Source: JANWXR01 sp964608265
GTDB taxonomy: Bacteria > Chloroflexota > Anaerolineae > Anaerolineales > UBA6663
Length of the DNA: 64,000 bases
Assembly: GCA_964608265.1 (NCBI GenBank)
Contig: CAZSNP010000004.1
Location: 60,121 to 124,120, forward strand
Reading direction: 5' to 3'
The notes beneath the pieces are model-generated. The model worked only from the letters and a program-made list of their open reading frames with translations, was not told the DNA's origin and did no database searches. Position numbers and translations under genes: made by a program. Shown here piece by piece: positions 8,443 to 16,558 of this stretch (position 1 is its first letter; the number at the start of each line of letters is the position of its first letter).

Positions 8443-9546
8443 TCAGGCGGTAGATCGGCGGGCCGAGTTGGCGCGCCACGAGCGATACATGGTGAGGGCC
8501 AGGGTCAGCGCGGTGATGGGGATGACGAAGAAGAACATCACATGGCTGAAAGCCGGCAACGCATCGTGCTGATTGGCGGCCAGGATGAGGTACGCCGTAT
8601 ACGCGACGTAGTAGCCGAGCAAGACAAAGCCCTCCCAGCGGGCGATGTTGTAGCCGGTGAAGAAGATGGGCAGGCAGGCCACGGCGACGGCGATCATCAC
8701 CGGGATGTCGAAGTCGAGCGCAGCCATGGCGACGTTTATACCATCCGGCGCGACGATGGACGACAGGCCGAGCACGGCCAGGATGTTGAAGATGCTGCTG
8801 CCGACGACGTTGCCCACCGCAATGTCACGTTCGCCCTTGAGGCTGGCCAGCACCGAGGTGGCGACCTCCGGCATGGAGGTGCCGGCGGCCACAATCGTCA
8901 GGCCGATAACGAGTTCGCTCACGCCAAAGGCGCGCGCCAGATTGATCGCGCCATCCACAAACCAGTTGGAGCCGAGCACCAACAGCGCCAACCCGATGAC
9001 GGCGAGGCCGGCATTGAGCGCCGTCTGCCAGGCGCCCCTGGGTTTTTCGCCGAACTCCCTGGCATACTCCGCCTCGACCGCCTTGCTTTCCTTGCGGCCC
9101 TGATAAATGGCAAAGGCCGTGTACGCCACGATGCCGGCGAAGAGCATCAACCCATCGAGGCGGTTGATGTTGCCGTCGAGCGCCATCACCAGCAACAGCC
9201 CCGAGACCCCGATCATCAGCGGCACGTCGACGCGCACCAGTTGTTGGTTGACGATCAGTGGGGCGATGGCCGCCGACAGGCCGAGGATGAAGAGCACGTT
9301 GAAGATGTTGCTGCCGATCACATTGCCCATGGCGATATCGACGCCGCTCTGGCCGCTGAGCGCCGACTGCACGCTCACCGCCATCTCGGGCGAAGAGGTG
9401 CCGAAGGCGACGACGGTCAGGCCGATGACGAGCGGCGAGATGCCGATAGCGGCGGCCAGCCGCGACGCCCCGCGCACCAGCGCCTCCGCGCCGATCACCA
9501 GCAACCCCAATCCCCCGACCAACAAGCCAATCGTCATGAAGTCCAT
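8443..9546 (-). CDS. CaCA-family Na+/Ca2+ (or K+/Ca2+) exchanger
   Basis: 367 residues, about ten membrane segments in two homologous halves. Each half carries the alpha-repeat signature of the cation/Ca2+ antiporter superfamily: GTSSPE near residue 50 with GNVIGSNIFN after it, and GTSMPE near residue 225 with GNVVGSSIFN. The acidic residues of these repeats bind the exchanged ions. Length and motif order match bacterial YrbG-type exchangers. A hydrophilic loop of about 45 residues joins the halves. It lies in the same orientation as the Mrp antiporter operon, separated by a partial gene and a gap. Ion preference cannot be read from the sequence. Confidence 0.92.
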   Translation of the reverse strand: MDFMTIGLLVGGLGLLVIGAEALVRGASRLAAAIGISPLVIGLTVVAFGTSSPEMAVSVQSALSGQSGVDIAMGNVIGSNIFNVLFILGLSAAIAPLIVNQQLVRVDVPLMIGVSGLLLVMALDGNINRLDGLMLFAGIVAYTAFAIYQGRKESKAVEAEYAREFGEKPRGAWQTALNAGLAVIGLALLVLGSNWFVDGAINLARAFGVSELVIGLTIVAAGTSMPEVATSVLASLKGERDIAVGNVVGSSIFNILAVLGLSSIVAPDGINVAMAALDFDIPVMIAVAVACLPIFFTGYNIARWEGFVLLGYYVAYTAYLILAANQHDALPAFSHVMFFFVIPITALTLALTMYRSWRANSARRSTA

Positions 9547-9631
9547 CGTCTCTCCTCAGGCGTAGAGGATAGAAAGTCGAGAGTAGAAAGTAGTGTGTCT
9601 TACCTTCCACTCTCTACAAAACCTCATCCGC

Positions 9632-9793
9632 TCAACACCGGCTCTTTGGGACGCCGAACTCGAGCAGGATATCGCGCTGCCGCTCGGTGATGCCGGCCGC
9701 CCGCGGCGCATCCTCGTCGGTGGCGTCGAGGGCCAGTGCCTGTTTGATCTGGCCGGCGAGGGTTTGCGCCAGCGCCGGGTTATGGCGGAAGGC
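9632..9793 (-). CDS. C-terminal end of an unidentified gene cut by a scaffold gap
   Basis: Reading leftwards from the gap edge, one frame encodes 53 residues ending ITERQRDILLEFGVPKSRC and a TGA at 9632-9634. The composition (Ala, Gln, Asp, Glu) and absence of stops look like genuine coding sequence. The start lies in or beyond the 100-N gap. It would be the last gene after mrpG in the same orientation. The family is not recognised. Confidence 0.5.
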   Translation of the reverse strand, partial: AFRHNPALAQTLAGQIKQALALDATDEDAPRAAGITERQRDILLEFGVPKSRC

Positions 9794-9893
9794 NNNNNNN
9801 NNNNNNNNNNNNNNNNNNNNNNNNNNNNNNNNNNNNNNNNNNNNNNNNNNNNNNNNNNNNNNNNNNNNNNNNNNNNNNNNNNNNNNNNNNNNN
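9794..9893. other. Scaffold gap of 100 N beside a GGAAGGC simple repeat
   Basis: The gap is exactly 100 N, a placeholder size. The right flank (9894-9930) is a run of the 7-mer GGAAGGC and variants, and the left flank also ends GCGGAAGGC. The assembly probably broke in this simple repeat, so the true gap length is unknown. Confidence 0.85.
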
Positions 9894-9942
9894 GAAGGCG
9901 GAAGGCGGAAGGCAGAAGGCAGAAAGCTATGAGAGCTGCTGG

Positions 9943-10275
9943 CTACTTTTCACTTGCCACTTTCTTCTCCAGATCGTTGCGCACGGCCTTCATCGGGATG
10001 CCGAGGCGGTAGGCGGCGGAGGCGATGGCGTGCGAGGCCACCGGCCCGGCGACGAGCAGGAAGAGCGCCAGCAGCAGCCCTTTGCCCCAGCCGAGCGGCG
10101 TCCAACCCACGGCGGCGACGAGCAGCAGGATGACGCCGAAGGTGCTGACCTTGCCCGTGGCATGCAGCCGCGTGTACACGTCCGGCAGCCGGATCAGGCC
10201 GAGCACGCCGAGCACCGAAAACGCCGTGCCGACGACGACGGCGACGAAGGCGATGAGTTGAAGAATGAAATCCAT
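9943..10275 (-). CDS. mrpG: Mrp Na+/H+ antiporter subunit G
   Basis: 110 residues from the ATG at 10275 (MDFILQ). Three membrane helices fit the MnhG/PhaG family, with the typical stretch GLIRLPDVYTRLHATGK and then a Pro/Gly-rich second and third helix. A longer frame to 10323 exists, but its extra residues are translated from a repeat-rich spacer and are unlike the family. It is the last recognised Mrp gene, 131 bp after mrpF. Known role: small subunit of the hetero-oligomeric Mrp antiporter. Confidence 0.93.
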   Translation of the reverse strand: MDFILQLIAFVAVVVGTAFSVLGVLGLIRLPDVYTRLHATGKVSTFGVILLLVAAVGWTPLGWGKGLLLALFLLVAGPVASHAIASAAYRLGIPMKAVRNDLEKKVASEK

Positions 10276-10281
10276 TTGCTT

Positions 10282-10400
10282 TGAGTGTCGAAGTGTCAAG
10301 GTGTCGAGTGTCCCCGAACGCATTGCGTTCGACCGCCCTTGCCAGGCCGCTGGCCTTTGCGGAGGCCACTTGACACCCGACGCTCGATACTCGCCACGTC
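10282..10400. repeat. Spacer made of GTGTCGA words and small palindromes
   Basis: The mrpF-mrpG spacer holds repeated GTGTCGA/GTGTCAA words at 10284-10312 and inverted, degenerate copies at 10368-10395 (TTGACACCCGACG). Between them are a hairpin, CGAACGCA at 10315-10322 with TGCGTTCG at 10324-10331, and another short inverted repeat, TGGCCT...AGGCCA. No gene is apparent. Confidence 0.7.
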
Positions 10401-10406
10401 ACTCCG

Positions 10407-10682
10407 TCAAAACATCCGCTGATCGGCAATGTACTTCGCCAGCGCCACCGTGCCGATGACGCTGAGCGCGGCCAGGCCGAGGGCCATATCCATGTAAATG
10501 CTCTGCCGGACGATCAGCGCGATGAGCACCAGCACCGCCAGCATCAATGTGCTGATCAGGTCGGTGCCGATGAGGCGGTCAACGATGTTCTCGCCGCGCC
10601 ACACCCGCCACACGCACACCGCGATCAGCGCGACGTGGACGGCCAGGGCGGCTTGCAGGGTAAGGGTGAGGATTTCAGCCAT
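10407..10682 (-). CDS. mrpF: Mrp Na+/H+ antiporter subunit F
   Basis: 91 residues, three hydrophobic helices with the MnhF/PhaF pattern, including RGENIVDRLIGTDLIST in the first loop and DMALGLAALSVIGTVALAKYI at the end. Length is normal for the family. It follows mrpE after an 89-bp repeat-bearing spacer. Confidence 0.93.
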   Translation of the reverse strand: MAEILTLTLQAALAVHVALIAVCVWRVWRGENIVDRLIGTDLISTLMLAVLVLIALIVRQSIYMDMALGLAALSVIGTVALAKYIADQRMF

Positions 10683-10688
10683 CGGTCC

Positions 10689-10775
10689 TGAGTGAAACGT
10701 GATGCGTGAAACGTGATGGGTGGCCTCTCAATCACCGGGCGCCTCACGCTTCACGTCTTACGTTTCACGCGTCAT
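10689..10775. repeat. Spacer with GTGAAACGTGA words and their inverted copies
   Basis: Between mrpE and mrpF: two direct copies of GTGAAACGTGATG or a close variant at about 10691-10720, followed by CACGCTTCACGT and TTACGTTTCACGC in inverted order at about 10744-10772. Together they could fold as a long imperfect hairpin inside the operon transcript. The same word occurs near 39405-39465 and inside the gene at 41710-41740. Confidence 0.7.
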
Positions 10776-11254
10776 GCCATGATCTTCTCCAATAAGACCC
10801 GGCGCTTCGTCTGCGCCTCGTCGGCGCTCGCGCCGCTGCTCACCGCGTCGAGGCAGTGGATGTACATCGTGCCGTCCTCGCCTATCTCCATCACCATCTC
10901 ACCCGGCGTGAGGGTGAGGGCGTGCGCGCTCAGCGCCGTGCCGATCTCGCTGGTCATGCCGGAGCGCACCGCCACGATGCCGGGGCGGATGGGCAGCTTC
11001 GGGTCGAGCACGATCTGCGCGACGTTGAGGCCACACTTCAACATATCCACCGCGAGGAGGCCGAGGTACTGCGCGAGCGCCCAGGCTGCGCCCGGCAAAC
11101 GGCTCAAAGTCAGCGGGCCGCGATCCGGCCGCACGAGGGCCGCCACGCCCACCCCCAGCGCCGCGCCGACCGCGAGGTTCGACGGTTGCAGGTTGGCCGT
11201 GAGGGCGAGGTAGGCCAGCGCGAGCACAAAGGCGGTGAGAAGAAAACGGGTCAT
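10772..11254 (-). CDS. mrpE: Mrp Na+/H+ antiporter subunit E
   Basis: 160 residues from the ATG at 11254 (MTRFLL), 13 bp after the mrpD stop. Two or three N-terminal helices are followed by the soluble domain of the MnhE/PhaE family, with GMTSEIGTALSAHALTLTPGEMVMEI and MYIHCLDA. The longer frame to 11281 overlaps mrpD and has no support. The C-terminus runs to the edge of a repeat-rich spacer. Confidence 0.93.
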   Translation of the reverse strand: MTRFLLTAFVLALAYLALTANLQPSNLAVGAALGVGVAALVRPDRGPLTLSRLPGAAWALAQYLGLLAVDMLKCGLNVAQIVLDPKLPIRPGIVAVRSGMTSEIGTALSAHALTLTPGEMVMEIGEDGTMYIHCLDAVSSGASADEAQTKRRVLLEKIMA

Positions 11255-11267
11255 GGCGGGCCTGGGC

Positions 11268-12752
11268 CTATTGCAGCGCAATCACTTTGAGATAGTTCGA
11301 TGGATCGGCAAGCCATGTTGCCGTGGTCGTGGCGAGTGAGACCAGCGGCTCGCCCCACACACCCAGCGCGAGGCTGAGCGCGATGAGGAGCGCCGGCGCA
11401 TACAGCCGGTCGCCGTCGGGCCTGGCCTTGCTGCCCGCCGGCATCGGCTCCCACCACAGGCGGGTGAAGGCGCGGCCCACGTACACCAGCGAGATCAAAC
11501 TCCCCGCGCCGAGCAGCGCCAGCACGGCGTAGTCGCTCACCTCCACGCCGCTGCGGAAGACCATCAATTTGCTGACGAAGCCATTGAGCGGGGGGATGCC
11601 GGCCAGGCCCATACCGCCGAGCAGAAACAGAATCCCCGCGACCGGCGCGTACTGGCCCAGGCCCGCAATCACGCTGAACGCCGCGGTCTTCACCGGCGCG
11701 CGGCTGGCGAGGTAGCCGGCCAGCATCAGCATCGCCGCTTTGAGCAGGGCGTGATTGAAGGCGAAGACGATGGCGGCGGCGAGCGCGAGCGGCGTGCCCC
11801 AGCCGATGGCGACGAGCATGAAGCCGATCTGCCCGAGGGTGGAATAGGCCAGCATCCGTTTGGCGTTGTGCGTGCCAGTCGCGCCGAGGCCGCCGAAGAA
11901 CACACCGACCACGCCGAGGATCACGAGCAGCATACGCAACCCCTCGTGCCCGACGAAGAGCAGCGTCGTCAGGCGGATGAAGCCGTACACCCCGAGCTTC
12001 ACCACCACCGACGACAACAGCGCCGAGATGGCGGTGGGGGCAGCGGTGTGAAAATCCGGCTGCCAGAAGTGAAACGGCACCACCGCGCTCTTGACCATGA
12101 AGAAGGCGATGAGGAAGACGAGCGCCACGCCCGTCAGCGGCTGGCCGGGGTCGGCGCTGATGCGCTGTGCGAGGTCGGCCATGTTGAGCGTGCCGTAGGA
12201 AACGTACAGGCTGCCGCAGGCGATGAGCAAGAAGAGGCCGGCAAGCACGCTGATGTAGAAATACTTGAAGGCCGCCTCCACGCCGGAGCGGTCGTCGGAG
12301 ATGGCGGTGAGCACCGCGCCGGAGATGACGAGCAGCTCGGCGAAGACGAACAAGTTGAAGAGGTCGCCGGTGAGCATGCCGCCGGTGAGGCCGGCGGTCA
12401 GCGTGAGCACCAGCGGGTAGAAGGTGGGGTAGGTGACGACCGTATCCCTGCTCCCCATCGCGTACAGCACGCACGCGGCGATGACGAGCTGGCACATCAC
12501 CGCCATCGTGGCCGAGAGCAAATCCCCGACGATGCTGATGCCGAACGGCGCAACCCACGCGCCCATCTGAAAGACAACGGGTTGCCCGTTCACCCACACG
12601 CTATAGAGCAAATAGCCGCTGGCCGCGAGCGCCGTCAGCAGCGCGCCGAGAGTCCACCCGGCCTGCGCCGCCCGGTGGCCGCGCACCAGCAGCGCCATCG
12701 CCGCGCCGGTGAGGGGGATGAGGAAGGGGAGGAGGGCGATATGGGTATTCAT
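11268..12752 (-). CDS. mrpD: Mrp Na+/H+ antiporter subunit D
   Basis: 494 residues and about 14 predicted helices, a member of the proton-conducting NuoL/M/N-like family. The N-terminal half has LFNLFVFAELLVISGAVLTAI, with the conserved Glu used in ion translocation, and the central part has VKSAVVPFHFWQPDFHTAAPTAISALLSSVVVKLGVYG with the key lysines. This His/Pro-rich signature is typical of MrpD. It follows mrpC by 49 bp and precedes mrpE. Confidence 0.95.
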   Translation of the reverse strand: MNTHIALLPFLIPLTGAAMALLVRGHRAAQAGWTLGALLTALAASGYLLYSVWVNGQPVVFQMGAWVAPFGISIVGDLLSATMAVMCQLVIAACVLYAMGSRDTVVTYPTFYPLVLTLTAGLTGGMLTGDLFNLFVFAELLVISGAVLTAISDDRSGVEAAFKYFYISVLAGLFLLIACGSLYVSYGTLNMADLAQRISADPGQPLTGVALVFLIAFFMVKSAVVPFHFWQPDFHTAAPTAISALLSSVVVKLGVYGFIRLTTLLFVGHEGLRMLLVILGVVGVFFGGLGATGTHNAKRMLAYSTLGQIGFMLVAIGWGTPLALAAAIVFAFNHALLKAAMLMLAGYLASRAPVKTAAFSVIAGLGQYAPVAGILFLLGGMGLAGIPPLNGFVSKLMVFRSGVEVSDYAVLALLGAGSLISLVYVGRAFTRLWWEPMPAGSKARPDGDRLYAPALLIALSLALGVWGEPLVSLATTTATWLADPSNYLKVIALQ

Positions 12753-12801
12753 TCCAGAGGCAGGTTGGACAGGCGCGCCAACTTCAACTCGCCAAGTGTG
12801 A

Positions 12802-13134
12802 TCAGTGTCTCAGCTCCGCCACCTCATCCAGATCCGCCGTTTTATAACGCACCGAGAGAATGTAGAGCATGCCCAACACAAAGGCGAAACCGCCCATGCT
12901 GATGACGATGGCCGTCAGGATCAGCGCTTGCGGCAGCGCATCGCTGCGCTGGCCGGTGAAGTTCGCGTACGCTGCGGCCAGTCCATCGTAGGCGCCGGCC
13001 GAGAGCAGGAACAGGTTGACGGCGTTGCCGAGGATGACAAAGCCGATGGCCGAGCGGATGACGTTGCGCCGCAGCAGTTGAAATAGCCCGATGCCAAACA
13101 TGGCGCCGATGGCGAGAGCGATGAGGGCGTTCAT
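12802..13134 (-). CDS. mrpC: Mrp Na+/H+ antiporter subunit C (NuoK-like)
   Basis: 110 residues, three helices, similar to NuoK. The family stretch DALPQALILTAIVISMGGFAFVL is present, and the N-terminal helix pair has GLFQLLRRNVIRSAIGFVILGNAVNLFLL. Its ATG overlaps the TGA of the mrpAB gene (ATGA), giving translational coupling. Confidence 0.95.
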   Translation of the reverse strand: MNALIALAIGAMFGIGLFQLLRRNVIRSAIGFVILGNAVNLFLLSAGAYDGLAAAYANFTGQRSDALPQALILTAIVISMGGFAFVLGMLYILSVRYKTADLDEVAELRH

Positions 13135-16106
13135 GGCGGATTGCCGAGGGTTGACTTTGATTTTCGGATCTGCCGGCGGTTGGCGGCTGGCCGTTCACTG
13201 CGGACTGGCGACCGCTCACTGTCCTGCGGATGGCCGAGGGTGTCAATCAGGTAGCTGGCGCTGCCGAGCACGGCCAGGCAGATGGCGACCTCGAACAGGA
13301 ACGAGGTGCTGAAATAGAAGCCCCTGGGCAGCGGCAGGCCGAGCAGCGCGCCGAAATCCACCGGCGCGAAGAAGCTGCCGCCCATGAGCGCCGGCGCGAC
13401 CGAGCCGCCCATCACCAGCAGGATGCCGCCCGCAATCAGCGGCGCGGAACGCACCCACGGCAAACGCTTCTTCGTCTCGGCGTAGCCAAAGACCACGTAC
13501 CAAAACCCGATCGCCAGACTGACGATGACGCCGGCGGTGAAGCCGTCGCCCGGCTGATCGTGCCCGTAGATCATGTGCGTGCCCGCGACGACGAGCGCCA
13601 GCGGCAGCAGAAAGTACGCCAGCAGATGCACGAACGGCGAGGTGCGCGCGCCGTGAATACCGCGGATGAGCGGTGTCAGCCTGTGCGGCTCGCCGGCGCC
13701 ATCGGCCAGCTCCTGCGCGTCGTCGTGCGCGGCCTCCTCGTCTTTGTGTTTCTTCGCCGCCCAGCGCAGCAGGGTGTACACGCCCAGCCCGGCCATGCTG
13801 AAGACCGTGATCTCGATCAGCGTGTCGAAGCCCCGGAAGTCCACGACGATGGCGCCGACGATGTCGTTCGCGCCGGTGAGCGGCTTGGCGTTCTGCTCGT
13901 AGTATGGCGTGACGGCGGACGCGCGCGGGCGCGTGGTGAGCGCGCTCCAGACGATTACGGCCATCACCAATCCCACGCCGGCGGCCAGCAGCCCATCGCG
14001 CAGCAGGCCAACCGTCGAGGCGCGGTGCGTCACCTCGTGCGCCCTGGCGCGTTGCTTGAGCGGGATGCGGGTGAGGGCCAGCACCAGTATGACGGTCGCG
14101 AGGATATCCACCACCACCTGCACCAGCGCCACATCCGGCGCCGGCTCGAGGGCCATGAAGATGGCGATGCTCAACCCCGAGGCGCTCAGCGCCAGGATGG
14201 CAACGAGATCGCGATGCAAGGCGAGGGTGGCGGCGGCAGCCGCAGTCGCGAGCAGCACTGTGAACACCCGCAGCCACTGGAGTTCGGTCATCGGCAGACC
14301 GAGCGCCTCCACCGCCGGGAACGGCAGCCGCCCGAACAGCAGCAGCAATCCCCCCAGCATCAACAGCATCACCGCGAGGTAGTGACGCAGGCGGCCGGTC
14401 TGGGTGCGGGTGACCCGGTACGCTGCGCCGTCAATCAGCCACAACGCGGCGCGGTGCAACTGATTGAAACTGAGTGATTCGCTCACCCGGCTTTGCCACT
14501 CGCGGACGCGCGCCCGCTGCCGGAAGATCGCGATGCCGAGGGTGACGGCGATGGCGCTCAGCAGCAACGGCAGATTGAAACCGGTGAACAGATCGAGCGA
14601 GACCTTGACCTTGCCGCCGAAGGCATTGCCCGCCGCGCTGGCGAGGAGGCCTTCGATGGGTTCGGGCTGCGGCCACAGGCTGAGGACGAGCGAAAGGGCG
14701 GCGGGCAGCGCGGGAGCCAGCCACATGCCGGCCGGCGCTTCGTGCGCGTGGATCGAGGGGTCGCGCGGCGCGCCGAGAAAGGTATCGAACACCAGCAGCC
14801 CGGCTTGCGCGAGGAGGAGCGCGCCGGCGATGACGGTGGCGGTCGGGAACACCCACGCGAGCGCAGCGGGCAGCGAAGGATGCACGGCGGTGGCGAGCAA
14901 CGTCTCCTTGGCGAGGAAGCCGAACAGCGGCGGCAGGCCCGCCATGCTCAGCCCGGCCACCGCGGCGATGGCGAACGATGCGCGCATGTGCGTGGCGATC
15001 CCGCCGAGGCGGCGCCAATCACGCGTGCCCGTTGCGTGATCGAGGATGCCGACCACCAGAAACAAAGCGCATTTGTACAGCGCATGCGCCAGCACGCCGA
15101 CGACGAGGGCCTTGAACGCGATCTCGGTCTCCTGGCTGATGAGCAACATCAGCACGCCGAGCTGGCTGACGGTGGAATACGCCAGCAGCGCCTTCAAATC
15201 GTTTTGCTTGAGGCCGAGATACGCCCCCACCAGCATCGTCGCCGCGCCGACCACGCCGAGCAGCCAGAACCAGGCCTCCGTCTCGCCGAGCGCGGGGTTG
15301 AAGCGCGCCATGAGGTAGATGCCGGCCTTCACCATTGTGGCCGAGTGCAGGTAGGCGCTGGCCGGCGTGGGCGCGCTCATCGCCTCCGGCAGCCAGATGT
15401 GCGCGGGGAATTGCGCGCTCTTGGTGAACGCGCCGAAGGCCACCAGGCTCAACATCAACGGATACAACGGGCTGGCGCGCAACACATCGCCGCTGGCGAG
15501 GATGGTTTTGAAATCCGCGCCACCGGCGACGTGGGCGACGAACAGCAGCCCGGCCAGCAGGGCGATGCCGCCGCCGCCGGTGATGAAGAGCGCTTTGAAC
15601 GCGCCGCGCCGCGCGGCTTCATCCGTGTATTTGTAACCGACGAGCAGGAACGAGGTGAGGCTCGTCCCCTCCCAGAATACAAATAACGTCACGATGTCGC
15701 CGGCCATCACCAGGCCCAACATCGCCGTCATGAACAACAGCATGTAGCCGAGGAAGCGCCACGCCGCGCCATCGCCTTTGAAATAGAAGCCGGCGTACAC
15801 CATCACCAGCGTGCCGATGCCGGTGATGAGCAGGGCGAAGAGGGCGCTGAGGTGATCGAAGTACAGGCTGGCGCTGAGGCCGAGAGACAGGAGCCACGGC
15901 ACGCTGACGGTCAGCGCCTTCGCCCCGGCCAGCAGCGGCACGTGGATGAGCAGGAGGATGAAGGTCGCCAGCGGCGCGAGGGACAGCAGCCCACCGAGCA
16001 CCGGCAGCGACAAACGCCCACTCAACGCGAGCGGGCGCAGCAGCAACGCGGCCAGCGCCCCGGTGAGGCAGATGAGCAGCGGAGCAAAGAGAGCAGGGTC
16101 GGTCAT
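13131..16106 (-). CDS. mrpA: Mrp antiporter subunit A-B fusion
   Basis: 991 residues from the ATG at 16106; a TTG two codons upstream is a weaker choice. Residues 1-500 are the NuoL-like core (LFVFWEGTSLTSFLLVGYKY; AYLHSATMVKAGIYLMARFNP). Residues 560-780 hold the MrpA-specific extra helices, and 840-965 match MnhB (YGHDQPGDGFTAGVIVSLAIGF). A and B are thus fused, as in group-2 Mrp operons. The final 25 or so residues are Arg/Ser-rich, unlike MnhB, and are read from a spacer-type repeat. It is the first gene of the operon A/B-C-D-E-F-G, which exports Na+ in exchange for H+ at high pH or salt. Confidence 0.94.
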   Translation of the reverse strand: MTDPALFAPLLICLTGALAALLLRPLALSGRLSLPVLGGLLSLAPLATFILLLIHVPLLAGAKALTVSVPWLLSLGLSASLYFDHLSALFALLITGIGTLVMVYAGFYFKGDGAAWRFLGYMLLFMTAMLGLVMAGDIVTLFVFWEGTSLTSFLLVGYKYTDEAARRGAFKALFITGGGGIALLAGLLFVAHVAGGADFKTILASGDVLRASPLYPLMLSLVAFGAFTKSAQFPAHIWLPEAMSAPTPASAYLHSATMVKAGIYLMARFNPALGETEAWFWLLGVVGAATMLVGAYLGLKQNDLKALLAYSTVSQLGVLMLLISQETEIAFKALVVGVLAHALYKCALFLVVGILDHATGTRDWRRLGGIATHMRASFAIAAVAGLSMAGLPPLFGFLAKETLLATAVHPSLPAALAWVFPTATVIAGALLLAQAGLLVFDTFLGAPRDPSIHAHEAPAGMWLAPALPAALSLVLSLWPQPEPIEGLLASAAGNAFGGKVKVSLDLFTGFNLPLLLSAIAVTLGIAIFRQRARVREWQSRVSESLSFNQLHRAALWLIDGAAYRVTRTQTGRLRHYLAVMLLMLGGLLLLFGRLPFPAVEALGLPMTELQWLRVFTVLLATAAAAATLALHRDLVAILALSASGLSIAIFMALEPAPDVALVQVVVDILATVILVLALTRIPLKQRARAHEVTHRASTVGLLRDGLLAAGVGLVMAVIVWSALTTRPRASAVTPYYEQNAKPLTGANDIVGAIVVDFRGFDTLIEITVFSMAGLGVYTLLRWAAKKHKDEEAAHDDAQELADGAGEPHRLTPLIRGIHGARTSPFVHLLAYFLLPLALVVAGTHMIYGHDQPGDGFTAGVIVSLAIGFWYVVFGYAETKKRLPWVRSAPLIAGGILLVMGGSVAPALMGGSFFAPVDFGALLGLPLPRGFYFSTSFLFEVAICLAVLGSASYLIDTLGHPQDSERSPVRSERPAANRRQIRKSKSTLGNPP
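13170..13226. repeat. Spacer-type words read as the MrpAB C-terminal tail
   Basis: GGCGGTTGGCGGCTGGCCGT followed by TCACTGCGGACTGGCGACCGCTCACTG repeats two motifs (GGCGGCTGG, GTTCACTG or CGCTCACTG). The same pair recurs at 19363-19390 in an intergenic spacer. Here it is inside the coding frame. Confidence 0.6.
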
Positions 16107-16179
16107 GCACAACCGTTATATCAAACCCACTTCGTGCCCGGGCTGACGAAACACTGACCGTTCATCCCAACTTGAACAC

Positions 16180-16413
16180 TCACATCACCCGGCCCGCCGC
16201 GAAGTATACGCGGTAACTTGAGCCGACGACGCGGCGGCCGGTGACCGCTCCGACGTTCAGCCGGGCCGCCGCGCACAGTTGGGCCAGCAGCCCTTCGATG
16301 GAGTGTCGAATGACGGGTTGCCCGCCCGCAATGCCGCGCAGGCGCGACCACTCCGTGCCCAGGCTGTGCGCCAACCGGGCCAGGCCATCATCGCGTGTGG
16401 TTTCAGCCAGCAT
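16180..16413 (-). CDS. Small hypothetical protein
   Basis: 77 residues, mixed helical composition with no membrane segment or known motif (EGLLAQLCAAARLNVGAVTGRRV). An in-frame TGA sits two codons before the ATG, fixing the start. It lies between a terminator-like hairpin and the Mrp operon. No strong ribosome-binding site is visible, so it could be non-coding. Confidence 0.35.
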   Translation of the reverse strand: MLAETTRDDGLARLAHSLGTEWSRLRGIAGGQPVIRHSIEGLLAQLCAAARLNVGAVTGRRVVGSSYRVYFAAGRVM

Positions 16414-16426
16414 ACATCACCCAACG

Positions 16427-16469
16427 AAAAAGCCGCCACACGCTCACGCTGATGAGGGTGCGCCGGCTT
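16427..16469 (-). terminator. Terminator-like hairpin after the ABC importer operon
   Basis: On the minus strand AAGCCG (16469-16464) pairs with CGGCTT (16435-16430), with further CAC/GTG pairing inside. A run of Ts follows (CGGCTTTTTCG). It lies 90 bp beyond the stop of the YesL-like gene. Confidence 0.55.
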
Positions 16470-16558
16470 ACGCTGCAACTCGTCTGCGGTGAGCCGCCCA
16501 CGCTTTGCCTGGTCTGCCAATCGACGGGCGGGAGAATAGCATTGGGCGGCCATGGTCG

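Noticed and set aside
10689..10775. GTGAAACGTGA repeats considered as CRISPR or phage attachment sites
   Set aside because: There are no spacer sequences of constant length, no cas genes and no integrase; the words are degenerate and mirrored.
13230..14477. 415-codon plus-strand frame under mrpAB (and similar frames at 14493-15686 and 11751-12902)
   Set aside because: Antisense to clearly conserved membrane subunits; His/Arg/Gln-rich with no membrane or domain features.
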